Source: Caldifarciminota bacterium
GTDB taxonomy: Bacteria; Hydrothermota; Hydrothermia; LBFQ01
Assembly: GCA_027003075.1 (NCBI GenBank)
Contig: JALWYV010000040.1
Location: 56,331 to 120,330, forward strand
Reading direction: 5' to 3'
Length of the DNA: 64,000 nucleotides
Shown: positions 1-8,346 of the stretch, piece after piece
Layout of the letters: each line of letters begins with the position of its first letter
Numbering within the stretch: the first letter of the stretch is position 1
Translations under genes and position numbers: made by a program
The notes under the pieces: generated by a model
Seen by the model: only the letters and a program-made list of their open reading frames with translations
Databases searched by the model: none
What the model was told of the DNA's origin: nothing

Positions 1-127
1 ACACTTCATAGAACGCCCCCTTACCCTCAATACCGAACAGGTGCCTGAGAAGGACGAGATGACCGGAGGAAGATACGGGAAGAAACTCGGTTATACCCTG
101 AACTATGCCCAGAACTAACTTTTCCAC
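1..127 (-). CDS. uppP: Undecaprenyl-diphosphatase UppP/BacA, N-terminal fragment
   Basis: The minus strand read from a GTG at 127 gives 42 codons that run off the left edge. The peptide contains [19 protein letters not shown], the family's first conserved membrane motif, with the E..E/SSSGH residues of the active site. UppP removes a phosphate from undecaprenyl diphosphate at the membrane, recycling the lipid carrier for peptidoglycan. The start is set by a TAGAAT box at 136-141, eight bases upstream, which overlaps the stop codon of the preceding gene. Only the first part of the gene is here, so the rest of the protein cannot be judged. The motif match is strong. Confidence 0.85.
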   Translation of the reverse strand, partial: MEKLVLGIVQGITEFLPVSSSGHLVLLRHLFGIEGKGAFYEV

Positions 128-135
128 GGGCTTCC

Positions 136-141
136 ATTCTA
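136..141 (-). promoter_or_regulatory. -10 box of uppP
   Basis: TAGAAT on the minus strand lies 8 nt before the GTG of uppP. It overlaps the TAG stop of the upstream gene. The short distance implies a leaderless mRNA. Confidence 0.55.
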
Positions 142-1185
142 CGGACGGCTACCCTCAAATACGAGGTCCACCATCCTCTCGTAGCATACCCCTCCGTACC
201 TTCTGGCCTTTTCCTGCGATACCTTGAGGTTCTCGTCGGGATTAACTCCGAGGCGATAGGCCACCCTGCGGGCGATTATTTCGTGGATAACGTACTTCCT
301 TCCGGCAAATATCTTTATACGTTTTTCCAGCCCTTCCGTTCTCCCATGGATCGCCCTGTCGTAGAGGCTGAACCACTCGTACATGTACCTGTTCCTCTCG
401 GTCCTTGACGTGTATATGGCCGACCTCACCAGTCCGCGGGCGAGGGTTCCCTTTCCGATGGAGAACAGTACGGGTATAAACGCCGTGAGGATGCGCAGGG
501 TTATGTGGTCGTAGTTCTTCTCCATTCCCATCTTTACGTTTTTGAGTATATCTTCGGCTATCTCCTCCGGATCCCTGACACCTACGACGGCAGCACAGGA
601 GAGTATATGGGACTTTACCAGGGCCGTCATCTCCAGCCCCTCGTTTATCTGCTCTACGAGTTCCCTGTTTTCACACCTCTCAATCTCTATTCCCTTACCC
701 GCTGGATCCCTTCCGGCACACATCAACAGGAAGGCCTTCCGGCAGTCCTCCCAGAGTATCCCCGTACCCTCCGGGGCCACTTTTATAGCCCTTACAAGGT
801 ACTTGTAGGCCAGGGGGACATGCCCCAGATACTCGTAAAACAACCTTCTGGCGTTGTATATGAAGTACGTATCGTTGTAGCGCTCTATCCTCTTCAGGTA
901 CTTTAAGGCCCTCCGTGAATCCATCCTGCCTATCAGGTTGAAGGAGAGGTGATAGTAGCTTATAGCCTGCTTGAACTCCCGCGCCACATCCTCAGGCATT
1001 TCGTCCCGGTATTCCTTTAGAATCCGGGTCAGTTCCCTCAGGTACCATCCCATCTTGCTCCACCACCCCATGTTGTGCATTATGAGACCGATGTTCAGGA
1101 TTTCTAAGGCGCTCTCTATGCTTCGCGGAGAGAAAGAACGGAGTTTTGTCGTCAGCTCCTTAAGGAAATCGGAAGTTGCAGGCAT
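139..1185 (-). CDS. Hypothetical helical-repeat (TPR-like) protein
   Basis: This 348-residue soluble protein has no signal peptide or membrane segment. The sequence is almost all predicted helix with TPR-like spacing of aromatic and small residues, for example the stretch around [20 protein letters not shown] (residues about 113-132). I do not recognise a named family, and no catalytic motif is visible. It has its own TAAAAT box nine bases before the ATG, and uppP follows on the same strand with its own promoter. A protein-protein scaffold role is a guess. The reading frame and promoter make a real gene likely. Confidence 0.6.
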   Translation of the reverse strand: MPATSDFLKELTTKLRSFSPRSIESALEILNIGLIMHNMGWWSKMGWYLRELTRILKEYRDEMPEDVAREFKQAISYYHLSFNLIGRMDSRRALKYLKRIERYNDTYFIYNARRLFYEYLGHVPLAYKYLVRAIKVAPEGTGILWEDCRKAFLLMCAGRDPAGKGIEIERCENRELVEQINEGLEMTALVKSHILSCAAVVGVRDPEEIAEDILKNVKMGMEKNYDHITLRILTAFIPVLFSIGKGTLARGLVRSAIYTSRTERNRYMYEWFSLYDRAIHGRTEGLEKRIKIFAGRKYVIHEIIARRVAYRLGVNPDENLKVSQEKARRYGGVCYERMVDLVFEGSRP

Positions 1186-1194
1186 CGCTTGTGT

Positions 1195-1200
1195 ATTTTA
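1195..1200 (-). promoter_or_regulatory. -10 box of the 348-residue helical protein
   Basis: TAAAAT on the minus strand lies 9 nt before the ATG at 1185. Its TAA is an in-frame stop, which limits the start to this ATG. Confidence 0.5.
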
Positions 1201-1208
1201 AGGGTGGT

Positions 1209-3665
1209 TCACCTTATAACACCGAACCACTTCTCAACCCGGACGTCCTTTACCATCACCCTGAGCAGGTACATGTCGGGGGCGAGATCCGGTAGGGTTA
1301 TCTCCACCGTACTGAGAGGTCTCACCTTTACGGTCTTGAAGAAAACCCGCTTCGCCTTCATGCTCCAGACTTCCACCTTAACGTCCACGTCGGCCATGCT
1401 TCCGTCGTATCCGACCACTATCCGGATTCTACCGGTCCCTCTTACCGGGTTGGGATAGACCACGACGTTCTTATCCTCTAAGAGTGCCGGTCTCTTGAGT
1501 ACGCTGAACCCCACGGTGGCCTTAGACGAGGTGGTGTAATCGTTGTAGGCCTCAACGGAGACGGTATGCTCTCCCACGGAGAGGGTATCGGTACGCACGT
1601 AGACCTTGAGGGTCTCAACCGTTTCGTCAAAGGCGCCGTCGCCGGCGATGGCGGAGTCGTAGGGGATGCCGTCAAGGTAGAACATCCCGCCCCTTATGGG
1701 AAAGCCTGATGAGGCCTGAGCCAGTACGAGTACGCTGTCCCCCTGATACACGCTGTCGGGTGAAACGGTGACGAAATCTATGAAGACGTCCTCCTTATCC
1801 TGCGTGACGAAGAAGAAGGTGTCGGGCCTTACGTAGTTGCCTATCCTGTCCCGGAGGGAGTCCACGTACACCCACACGGTCTCCTGATAGGGGAAAGGTG
1901 AGGAGGGATATACGAGGAGCGTACGGGCGGTAGCCCAGAAGTGGGAGTAACCGGTTGAATCTATTACGGTACCACCGTAGCGTATAACCACGGAGCGTGG
2001 ACGGAAGTACGTACGATCCATAGGCTCGTTGAAGGTTATCTGTACGTGGGTACTGTTTGATACGCCCGTGGCGCTATCGCTGGGGAAGGTAGAGACCACG
2101 AAGGGGGAAACCGTGTCCACCACCTGAACGAAGAAGGAGTCCCTTCCCCTGTTCCCGGCATAATCCGACGCCAGGGCGTAGAACTTATGTATCCCCTGAG
2201 GCAGATCGGTGGAACGTATTAAACCGCATACTGTATCGGGGTTTGAGTAGGAGGGTGATCCATCGCAGGGTCTGAGGGTCATAACACGATCCCCTGCTGC
2301 ATTTTCTATCCATGCGTCCGTTATACCCGCCGAGGGAAGCGGATCCTGAACGAAGACCCGTAAGGTATCCGTATAGGGCTGATAGAGAACGATCGTATCA
2401 AGGTCGCTCGTGTCCGGATCTACGAGGACCTTCACGATTGGAGGTATGAGGTCAACCGAGGAACCCGTATTGAAAACTGTGGAATCTTCGGGATTGAGGT
2501 TGTTCCCCCACAGGTCCCGCAGGAACGTGCGGGCTTTGAATTTGACTATCTGGGAGGACGAGAAGGCAGGATCGGGGTAGAAGTGGTACGCCGTGAGGGG
2601 TCGGAGCGTATCCACGGCTATAACGAAGTAGAAGTCCCGGAAAGTGGAGTTTACCCACAGCATGGTATCGTTCACCGTGCGGGGATCCAACGGATCGTTG
2701 AAGCGGACGAAAACGTGGGTGTTGGGTGGAACGGTTGAACCGTTGGGTGGAGATATTCCCACAACGTGGAAGGTGTCCGGTTTCGGTACTACCGCAGACA
2801 GGAGACGGGCATCGCTGTCCGTAGTATCATATACGTAAACGCTGTCCCCGTAGAGGGGATGGTAGTAGATCCTGTATGTCTGAGGCGGGTGGTTGATGGA
2901 CACTATGGCGGTATCCGGCAGTACGGACCACCTGATGGAATCCTGAATATCTATACTGTCCACTACCAGGCTGTAAACAGAGTCAACGAGGCCCGACGTG
3001 AGCTTTATCCTTATCACTACGGGTGTTACGCTCCTGAGAAGGGAACCGGCAGGGGCAAGCATCCTCGCGTACGCCTGGACGAGCCTTAATGAGTCGGCCG
3101 TCCCGTCCCCATCCACGTCGCCTATGGTGTCGTACCTCATGAAAGGCGCGAAAACGCACGTATCTAACACCGTCCACGTGTCCCCTACGGTGGCTCCCCG
3201 TTTGAAGAACCTTATACCTTCGTAAGTGTAAGGGGCAAAGCCTGCGGATGTATCCCGTACGTAGACGAAGTTAATTTTGTGGAGGTTCTCGTCCGTGGCT
3301 ATTATTGAGGCGAGGAGTTCGGGTGTGAGGCTATCTCCGATGATGGTGCTGTCGGTGAAGTTGAAGTGCTCAACTACGGCCACGGTGTATCTCTGATTGG
3401 AGGGAAACGTACAGAAGGCGAACCGATTTGTATCCAGAGTCTGAACGGTTATAACGCTATCCCTGAAGAATCCGCTTCCGTACTCGCTCCCCCTGACCCG
3501 GTATACGAAAAGTGAACCCGGCCTCATTCCGATAAATCCCAGATCTGCCATAGGGGGGAGCGCACTGCTCGGATTTACCTTCAGATCAAGTTTTATCCCG
3601 GGTCTGGAGAAACGTTTTACCCGGTCTATTGCCGGGTCTACGGTTATGAGAGCGTACAGGAACAT
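1209..3665 (-). CDS. Secreted Ig-like (Big_5) protein with type IX sorting tail
   Basis: This 818-residue protein is probably carried across the outer membrane by the type IX system. It has at least two Big_5/SbsA-type Ig domains, recognisable by the motifs SPPNGSTVPPNTHVFVRFND and TFPSDSATGVSNSTHVQITF. The last 90 or so residues form a Por sorting domain that opens with VVYPNPVRG and ends YLLRVMVKDVRVEKWFGVIR. The start ATG has an AGGAGG site seven bases upstream, inside the 3' end of the upstream barrel gene. The N-terminus is only MFLYALITVDP before polar sequence, an unusually short export signal. The upstream PorV-like gene ends 11 bp before it, so the two are co-transcribed. Paralogue: the 8347-11685 protein. 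The function of the cargo itself is unknown. Confidence 0.75.
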   Translation of the reverse strand: MFLYALITVDPAIDRVKRFSRPGIKLDLKVNPSSALPPMADLGFIGMRPGSLFVYRVRGSEYGSGFFRDSVITVQTLDTNRFAFCTFPSNQRYTVAVVEHFNFTDSTIIGDSLTPELLASIIATDENLHKINFVYVRDTSAGFAPYTYEGIRFFKRGATVGDTWTVLDTCVFAPFMRYDTIGDVDGDGTADSLRLVQAYARMLAPAGSLLRSVTPVVIRIKLTSGLVDSVYSLVVDSIDIQDSIRWSVLPDTAIVSINHPPQTYRIYYHPLYGDSVYVYDTTDSDARLLSAVVPKPDTFHVVGISPPNGSTVPPNTHVFVRFNDPLDPRTVNDTMLWVNSTFRDFYFVIAVDTLRPLTAYHFYPDPAFSSSQIVKFKARTFLRDLWGNNLNPEDSTVFNTGSSVDLIPPIVKVLVDPDTSDLDTIVLYQPYTDTLRVFVQDPLPSAGITDAWIENAAGDRVMTLRPCDGSPSYSNPDTVCGLIRSTDLPQGIHKFYALASDYAGNRGRDSFFVQVVDTVSPFVVSTFPSDSATGVSNSTHVQITFNEPMDRTYFRPRSVVIRYGGTVIDSTGYSHFWATARTLLVYPSSPFPYQETVWVYVDSLRDRIGNYVRPDTFFFVTQDKEDVFIDFVTVSPDSVYQGDSVLVLAQASSGFPIRGGMFYLDGIPYDSAIAGDGAFDETVETLKVYVRTDTLSVGEHTVSVEAYNDYTTSSKATVGFSVLKRPALLEDKNVVVYPNPVRGTGRIRIVVGYDGSMADVDVKVEVWSMKAKRVFFKTVKVRPLSTVEITLPDLAPDMYLLRVMVKDVRVEKWFGVIR

Positions 3666-3676
3666 CCCTTGACCTC

Positions 3677-5281
3677 CTACTTCTCAACGACGTTCTTAAG
3701 CCTGAAATACACGTTCCTGTAGCGCTCGTTCTCCGGATCCAGCTCGTAAGCCTGTTTTACGTAGATGTAAGCCTTCATTATATCCCCCTTCTGGTAGTAG
3801 GACAGGGCCTTCACGTAGAGCGTGGATGCGTCCTCTTTCATCTTCTGTATTACCCACGTCAGGAGGCTGCTCGCCTCGGTGTTCGGCTCTATCTTCAGGA
3901 CCTTTTCAAGGTAGTACTTGGCCTCAACGTACTCCTTCCTCGCTATAGCCCTCTTCGCCTTAGCCATCAGGTTATCAACGACCCTGTTCAGCCGTACCTG
4001 CAGTTCCCTCTTCTCCCTGCTGTCGGGCAGCTCCTTCAGTAGACGAGCGGCGGCGAGGACCCTGCCCTCGTCAAGCAGACGCCTTGCCTTTTGAACCTTA
4101 CTCTCCTTAACCCTTTTCTGGGCCTTCTCTTCCACCTTCTCCTGAGCCTTTTTCCGCTTCAGCTTAGATAAAATGAGCCTTTGGTACTTAAGGGCGTCGG
4201 GGTCTTCCGGGAACTCGTCCAGCATAAGGTAAACTTCTGCAAGGGCATCCGAATAGGCCTTTCTGTTGTACAGGGTCCTTATACGTTTCAGGTACTCCTG
4301 CCTTCTGTTCTCGGTTATGAGGCGTTTTAAACTGTCTATTTTGCCATCAAGCGAACTGTCCTTCAGGAGGGCCGCTGCTATCTCAAGTTTCCTCAGGGCA
4401 GATGCGGGGTCTTCCGTATTCTGAGCATCCTCAACGAGGCGAAGGGCGTACGTGCGGGCCTGATCCTCCATCTCCTTTATCTTCCTCTCCACAGCTCTAA
4501 GTCTCTTCTCGTGTTCGGCCAGTATCCTCCCGTGCCTCTCTATCGTCCTCTCAAACACCCTCTGCTTCTCAAAGAGGAAGGAGAAGCCTATCCGGTGCGT
4601 CCCGTACCCCATGGCCGTAACGTACTCGTAGGAGTACCCGAATACGAGGGAACCCATCTGGAGGTTCATGCCCCCGGAAAGGTACTTGTAGGACGGTGCG
4701 AGGTAGATCTCGGCAAAGGGAAGGCGGAAACCCGCGTATACACCCACGTCAACGTCCACGTCAGCGTACAGGCTGGAGAAAAGACCCAGACCGAAGTTGC
4801 CGAAGAACCTCTTGCCTCCGGCGTACACCTCCGGTAGGGTAAAGACCTTCCCCAGCCCGCTCTCCGACGAGTAGGCCAGGCCGACGTTCTGGAGGGTTAT
4901 CAGCACCTCGGCATCGTCGAAATAACCCCGTGCGAACGCGTTAAGGGTCAGGGCGTAGGACTGCCAGTTATGTATTCTGCCGTACATGATACCCGGCCCC
5001 ACGCCGAACGCCCATCCCATACTACCGAGATCCCTGTTGGAGAACATCGCCACCGTACCGATGAAGTAGGGCGAGTAGGAGCCGTACACCCTACCGTTCT
5101 CGTCCACGAGTTCCACGTCGTTGATATAACTTCCCCGGACCCTGAGCCACACTCTGTCCGTGGAGAAGGTTATCTCCTCCTGTCTCAGTCCGAGGAAGTA
5201 CTCCCTGTGGTAGAGGCTTAAGGCTCCGGGGAAGAAAAAGGCGTTGACGCCGCTCCCCAGATACCAGAAGGAAAAGCCCAT
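3677..5281 (-). CDS. PorV/PorQ-like outer-membrane barrel with coiled coil and TPR extension
   Basis: This 534-residue protein has two halves. Residues about 1-240 are a PorV/PorQ-like beta-barrel rich in alternating aromatic and Gly residues, ending in the family-typical strand with GYGTHRIGFSF. After it come a heptad-like stretch (about 240-280) and TPR-like helices to the C-terminus, ending in the repeat YQKGDIMKAYIYVKQAYELDP. In known type IX systems PorV binds sorting domains and shuttles cargo. The adjacent cargo gene suggests the same job here, with the TPR half as an added periplasmic or docking part (inference). I chose ATG 5281 over GTG 5287 because the paralogue at 11687-13288 aligns from this Met. 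The TAAAAT box at 5294-5299 lies 12 bp upstream. Confidence 0.75.
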   Translation of the reverse strand: MGFSFWYLGSGVNAFFFPGALSLYHREYFLGLRQEEITFSTDRVWLRVRGSYINDVELVDENGRVYGSYSPYFIGTVAMFSNRDLGSMGWAFGVGPGIMYGRIHNWQSYALTLNAFARGYFDDAEVLITLQNVGLAYSSESGLGKVFTLPEVYAGGKRFFGNFGLGLFSSLYADVDVDVGVYAGFRLPFAEIYLAPSYKYLSGGMNLQMGSLVFGYSYEYVTAMGYGTHRIGFSFLFEKQRVFERTIERHGRILAEHEKRLRAVERKIKEMEDQARTYALRLVEDAQNTEDPASALRKLEIAAALLKDSSLDGKIDSLKRLITENRRQEYLKRIRTLYNRKAYSDALAEVYLMLDEFPEDPDALKYQRLILSKLKRKKAQEKVEEKAQKRVKESKVQKARRLLDEGRVLAAARLLKELPDSREKRELQVRLNRVVDNLMAKAKRAIARKEYVEAKYYLEKVLKIEPNTEASSLLTWVIQKMKEDASTLYVKALSYYQKGDIMKAYIYVKQAYELDPENERYRNVYFRLKNVVEK

Positions 5282-5293
5282 AAACACCTATCT

Positions 5294-5299
5294 ATTTTA
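5294..5299 (-). promoter_or_regulatory. -10 box of the first barrel/cargo operon
   Basis: TATAAAAT on the minus strand lies 12 nt before ATG 5281 and 6 nt before an alternative GTG. The paralogous operon at 13301-13306 has the same box at the same distance, so the promoter was duplicated with the genes. Confidence 0.5.
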
Positions 5300-5333
5300 T
5301 AGGGGAGGATGAAGGAGCCGGGCATTTCCGCCG

Positions 5334-5339
5334 TAGAAT
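5334..5339 (+). promoter_or_regulatory. -10 box of rpiB
   Basis: TAGAAT lies 7 nt before the ATG of rpiB, which implies a leaderless mRNA. Confidence 0.5.
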
Positions 5340-5346
5340 CGGAGCC

Positions 5347-5781
5347 ATGGTGATCGCCATAGGAAGCGACCACAGGGGCTACGCCCTGAAGGAGTTCCTG
5401 AAGGAGGCTTTGAAGGAAAAGGGGTACGAGGTAATAGACGTGGGTACGGATTCGCCGGAGCGTACGGACTACCCCGTATACGCCAGAGCAGTGGGGAAGG
5501 AGGTCGTGGAGGGCCGGGCCGATTACGGTGTACTCATATGCGCCACGGGTATAGGTATGAGCATAGCCGCAAACAAGGTTAAGGGGGTAAGGGCGGCCCA
5601 CGTTTGTAACGACGAGCTGGTCTCCCTATCCCGGAGACACAACGACGCCAACGTCCTGTGCTTTGGCAGTCTGTATACGGACGAGGAAACCGCCCTCAGG
5701 TGGGTGGAGATATTCGTAAGTACGGAGTTTGAAGGGGGAAGGCACGCCCGAAGGGTGGGTATGTTAGAGGAAGGGGTATGA
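5347..5781 (+). CDS. rpiB: Ribose-5-phosphate isomerase B
   Basis: RpiB interconverts ribose 5-phosphate and ribulose 5-phosphate in the pentose phosphate pathway (cytoplasm). The 144 residues are the usual length. SDHRG (7-11) and CATGIGMSIAANK (65-77) carry the phosphate-binding loop and the catalytic Cys65; SRRHNDANVLCFG (95-107) is also typical. The start is fixed by the TAGAAT box. Its stop overlaps the ATG of the next gene (ATGA), so rpiB heads an operon with a lipoprotein, a cytochrome c and a glycosyltransferase. The link to those genes is not obvious. Confidence 0.95.
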   Translation: MVIAIGSDHRGYALKEFLKEALKEKGYEVIDVGTDSPERTDYPVYARAVGKEVVEGRADYGVLICATGIGMSIAANKVKGVRAAHVCNDELVSLSRRHNDANVLCFGSLYTDEETALRWVEIFVSTEFEGGRHARRVGMLEEGV

Positions 5782-6278
5782 AGAGGGTATTACTCCTGTT
5801 CGTTGTGATTTTTCTATTTACGGGATGCAGGAGGGATACACCGGTTAACTCCGAGGATCCTGAAGATCCCTTTGCAGCCGTTCCCCACGCCCGCGACTTC
5901 GTCCGCAGGTACAAGCCCGAAGAGATAGGCATGCCCCTGTACCCCGGTGCCGTAGTTGAGTACTACGAGAACGATTTTGTAATGTCGGGAAAAGCCCTTG
6001 AGGCGAGGGCCGCACTCCGTACCACCGACGGTATGGATAAAGTTGTGGATTTCTACAGGCATGCCTTTCGGGAACGGTACGGCTCACCGACCTACGAGTA
6101 CGAGTCCCCGACCTATTACATGGCAGAGAAGCGACAGGACAGTTCCACCACTTTCCCCTTCTTCGTGGTGGCTGTGGCCGATATGGGTTCTTACCGGAGG
6201 ATAACCCTGCACCGCCTTCCGGGGTACGACAACGTGAACGGCGAGGGAAATGTTCGTACTTCTGTTCGGTTTAGGTAG
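5778..6278 (+). CDS. Hypothetical lipoprotein
   Basis: The 166 residues begin with a normal lipoprotein signal: MKR, a hydrophobic core and the lipobox FTGC (Cys near residue 17). The mature part has no motif I recognise. It contains a stretch around TTDGMDKVVDFYRHAF that resembles the small, secreted domains often found in thermophile lipoproteins. It is translationally coupled to rpiB at its start and overlaps the cytochrome gene by 29 bp at its end. That overlap suggests co-expression with the cytochrome and an envelope location. Confidence 0.7.
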   Translation: MKRVLLLFVVIFLFTGCRRDTPVNSEDPEDPFAAVPHARDFVRRYKPEEIGMPLYPGAVVEYYENDFVMSGKALEARAALRTTDGMDKVVDFYRHAFRERYGSPTYEYESPTYYMAEKRQDSSTTFPFFVVAVADMGSYRRITLHRLPGYDNVNGEGNVRTSVRFR

Positions 6279-6822
6279 CAGGGTGGACCCCGGGAGGGTG
6301 CTCTACGAGAAGCACTGCGTATCCTGTCACTATCCGGATAACGATCTGAGGCCTCCTGCTCCACCTCTGGAGAGGTACCGCACCACGGTTGAATACACCC
6401 TTAAGATCATGCGGGAAGGGGTACCCGGTTCATGCATGCCGCAGTTTGACAGCCTTAGCGAGAAGGAAAGGCTCGCCATAGCCCGTTTCGTGGCCAATAT
6501 GAACCGGGACGTTAAGGTGAATACCCCTCCGGATCTCGTACGCAGGGGTGAGATGGTGTATTACGACGTCTGCGCCCCGTGCCACGGCGATGACGGGAGC
6601 GGGAGTACCTTCGGAGACGACGTTCCACCACCTCCAGACTTCAGGCAGTTCAACCCTCTACCTGAGCAGACGATCCGCATCCTGAACGAAGGAATACCCG
6701 GAACGGCCATGTACTCCTTCAGGGATATACTCTCACCGGAGGACAAGCGGGCCGTTGCCATTTACATCCTTACACTATTCGGCAAAGGTGAGAATACTGG
6801 TACTGACGGCTCGGTACGGTAG
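6250..6822 (+). CDS. Diheme c-type cytochrome
   Basis: The 190 residues contain two CXXCH heme sites, CVSCH at 23-27 and CAPCH at 108-112. Each lies at the start of a class I cytochrome c fold with Met candidates downstream (SCMPQF near 62, TAMYSF in the second half). It should act in periplasmic electron transfer; the partner is unknown. It must be exported to receive heme, yet its N-terminus is only MFVLLFGLG before SRVDPG. An in-frame TGA at 6235-6237 and the lack of any other start show this is not a start-calling error. It overlaps the lipoprotein upstream and the glycosyltransferase downstream. Confidence 0.9.
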   Translation: MFVLLFGLGSRVDPGRVLYEKHCVSCHYPDNDLRPPAPPLERYRTTVEYTLKIMREGVPGSCMPQFDSLSEKERLAIARFVANMNRDVKVNTPPDLVRRGEMVYYDVCAPCHGDDGSGSTFGDDVPPPPDFRQFNPLPEQTIRILNEGIPGTAMYSFRDILSPEDKRAVAIYILTLFGKGENTGTDGSVR

Positions 6823-7888
6823 CGGCCACCTGATAGCCGCGCGGGGGATAGTTGACGCCTTAAAGTACAGCGGTGTTGAGTACGCGCTGAGCAATGTGGA
6901 CTTCAGCGTTCTGGATATAGTTGAGAGCGGAGGCATAACCGAAAAGGCCTCGTCCAGAGCGTACGAGATACTTATGAGGAGGGGACATGGTATATGGAAG
7001 ATCCTGTACAACGCCCAGGCCCTCGCCGCCTCTCCCTTCAGGAGACTATACCGTTTTCAGGTCAGGAACTTCGTGAGGATGGTGGAGGAGTGGAATCCCG
7101 ATGCGGTTATAAGTACCCACTTCCTGACCTCGCTCATAGGGGTCATGTACACCGAAAGGACGGGGAAACCCACGTTTACGGTTATAACGGACTTCGCCGT
7201 TCACCCCCTGTGGGTATGGGAGGGTACCCGGAGGTACTACGTGGGCCTTGAGAGGACGGCCCGGGAGGGGCTTTTGAAGGGGAAAGACGTCCTAGTAAGT
7301 GGTATACCCCTGAGGAAGGGCTTCTGGAACCCGCCGGGTAGGGAAGATGCCCGTAAGGAACTGGGTTACCCCATGCATAGAACGGTGGTTCTCGTATCGG
7401 CCGGGTCCTACGCCTCGGTTAAGGTGGAACCCCTGCTCATAAAACTCCGGGATATGGGAGCGTTCGTCGTTCTGCTCGCCGGCAGGAAAAGAAGTGCCTA
7501 CGAGAGGTTCGTACGTTTCTATGAGGAATCGGGGATAGAGGGGGTGGTTTACCCGTTCGTGGACTTCGTCCCGAAGATAATGGCCGCCTCCGACCTCTTC
7601 GTCACCAAGGCGGGAGGGGTTTCCGTCGCGGAGGCTCTCGCCGTGGGTCTTCCCATGGTCTTCGTGAACAATATGCCCGGTCAGGAGGAGATGAACGCCC
7701 GGATAATAGAGGAGGAGGGAGCCGGGATAAACGCGTGTACGCCGGATAACGCCCTGAAGGTGATTGAGGAACTGATGAGTAAACCCGAAAGGTTAGAGGT
7801 AATGCGCGAGAGGGCCAGATCTCTGGGAAAACCGAAAGCGTCCCTCCGTATCATCGGGGATATAGTTTCCCTTCTCAACTCCCAATAG
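6788..7888 (+). CDS. Glycolipid glycosyltransferase, MGDG synthase/UgtP type
   Basis: The 366 residues are a GT-B fold of the monogalactosyldiacylglycerol synthase/MurG group. The N-terminus has ARYGSGHLIAARG, the family's G.GH..AA motif that contacts the lipid acceptor. The C-terminal half has TKAGGVSVAEALAVGLP, the UDP-sugar binding region. It probably adds a hexose to diacylglycerol at the inner face of the membrane. I prefer the GTG at 6788, just before the first conserved strand, over an ATG 33 bp upstream. The overlap with the cytochrome gene is then 35 bp. MurG itself is less likely because of the GSGH motif. Confidence 0.8.
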   Translation: MRILVLTARYGSGHLIAARGIVDALKYSGVEYALSNVDFSVLDIVESGGITEKASSRAYEILMRRGHGIWKILYNAQALAASPFRRLYRFQVRNFVRMVEEWNPDAVISTHFLTSLIGVMYTERTGKPTFTVITDFAVHPLWVWEGTRRYYVGLERTAREGLLKGKDVLVSGIPLRKGFWNPPGREDARKELGYPMHRTVVLVSAGSYASVKVEPLLIKLRDMGAFVVLLAGRKRSAYERFVRFYEESGIEGVVYPFVDFVPKIMAASDLFVTKAGGVSVAEALAVGLPMVFVNNMPGQEEMNARIIEEEGAGINACTPDNALKVIEELMSKPERLEVMRERARSLGKPKASLRIIGDIVSLLNSQ

Positions 7889-7897
7889 CAACGTCGG

Positions 7898-7903
7898 TAT
7901 AAT
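7898..7903 (+). promoter_or_regulatory. -10 box of the DUF6884-like gene
   Basis: A perfect TATAAT lies 8 nt before the ATG at 7912, which implies a leaderless mRNA. Confidence 0.6.
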
Positions 7904-7911
7904 TTCCTGCA

Positions 7912-8337
7912 ATGCGGGTCCTCTTAATGACAGCGTGCGGCAGAAGTAAGGAGAAGACGCCATTACCCGCATGGAGGCTGTACAGATCCTCCCGTATCAG
8001 GTTCCTTAAGAAGGTGGCGGATGCTACGGGGGTGAGGTACGCAATACTGAGCGCCCGCTACGGGGTTGTAGACTCCGACGAGATCATACCCCCCTACGAG
8101 GAGATCATGACTTCTGAGAGGTGCGAGAAACTCCTTCCGCAGATCGTTGCAAAACTCCGCAATTTCAACCCCGAAGTTATAGTTTTCTACAGGGGAGGGG
8201 CGAGGCGGGAGTATCTGGACTGCCTTAAAAAGGCGGCTAACGCCCTTGGCATAAGGGTAATAGAGGTCGGCTATGCCAACATGGGGGATATCCGCAGGGT
8301 TGAGGCGATAATCAACGACCTCATCGGCGGCAGGTGA
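7912..8337 (+). CDS. DUF6884-like protein
   Basis: This 141-residue cytoplasmic protein opens with MRVLLMTACGRSKEK and continues with the pattern LYRSSRIRFLKKVAD...ILSARYGVVDSDEIIPPYE. That matches my memory of DUF6884/YaaA-neighbour proteins, whose CG.SK, S..YG and PY motifs are conserved. The biochemical role of the family is not settled. A nucleotide or base-modification role is often suspected from related archaeal transglycosylase-linked domains. It stands alone between its promoter and the convergent cargo gene. Confidence 0.6.
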   Translation: MRVLLMTACGRSKEKTPLPAWRLYRSSRIRFLKKVADATGVRYAILSARYGVVDSDEIIPPYEEIMTSERCEKLLPQIVAKLRNFNPEVIVFYRGGARREYLDCLKKAANALGIRVIEVGYANMGDIRRVEAIINDLIGGR

Positions 8338-8346
8338 CCCTACCCC

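Noticed and set aside
1478-1675. Minus-strand frame within the first cargo gene, Pro/Ser/Thr-rich
   Set aside because: It is an out-of-frame shadow of the beta-rich cargo coding sequence.
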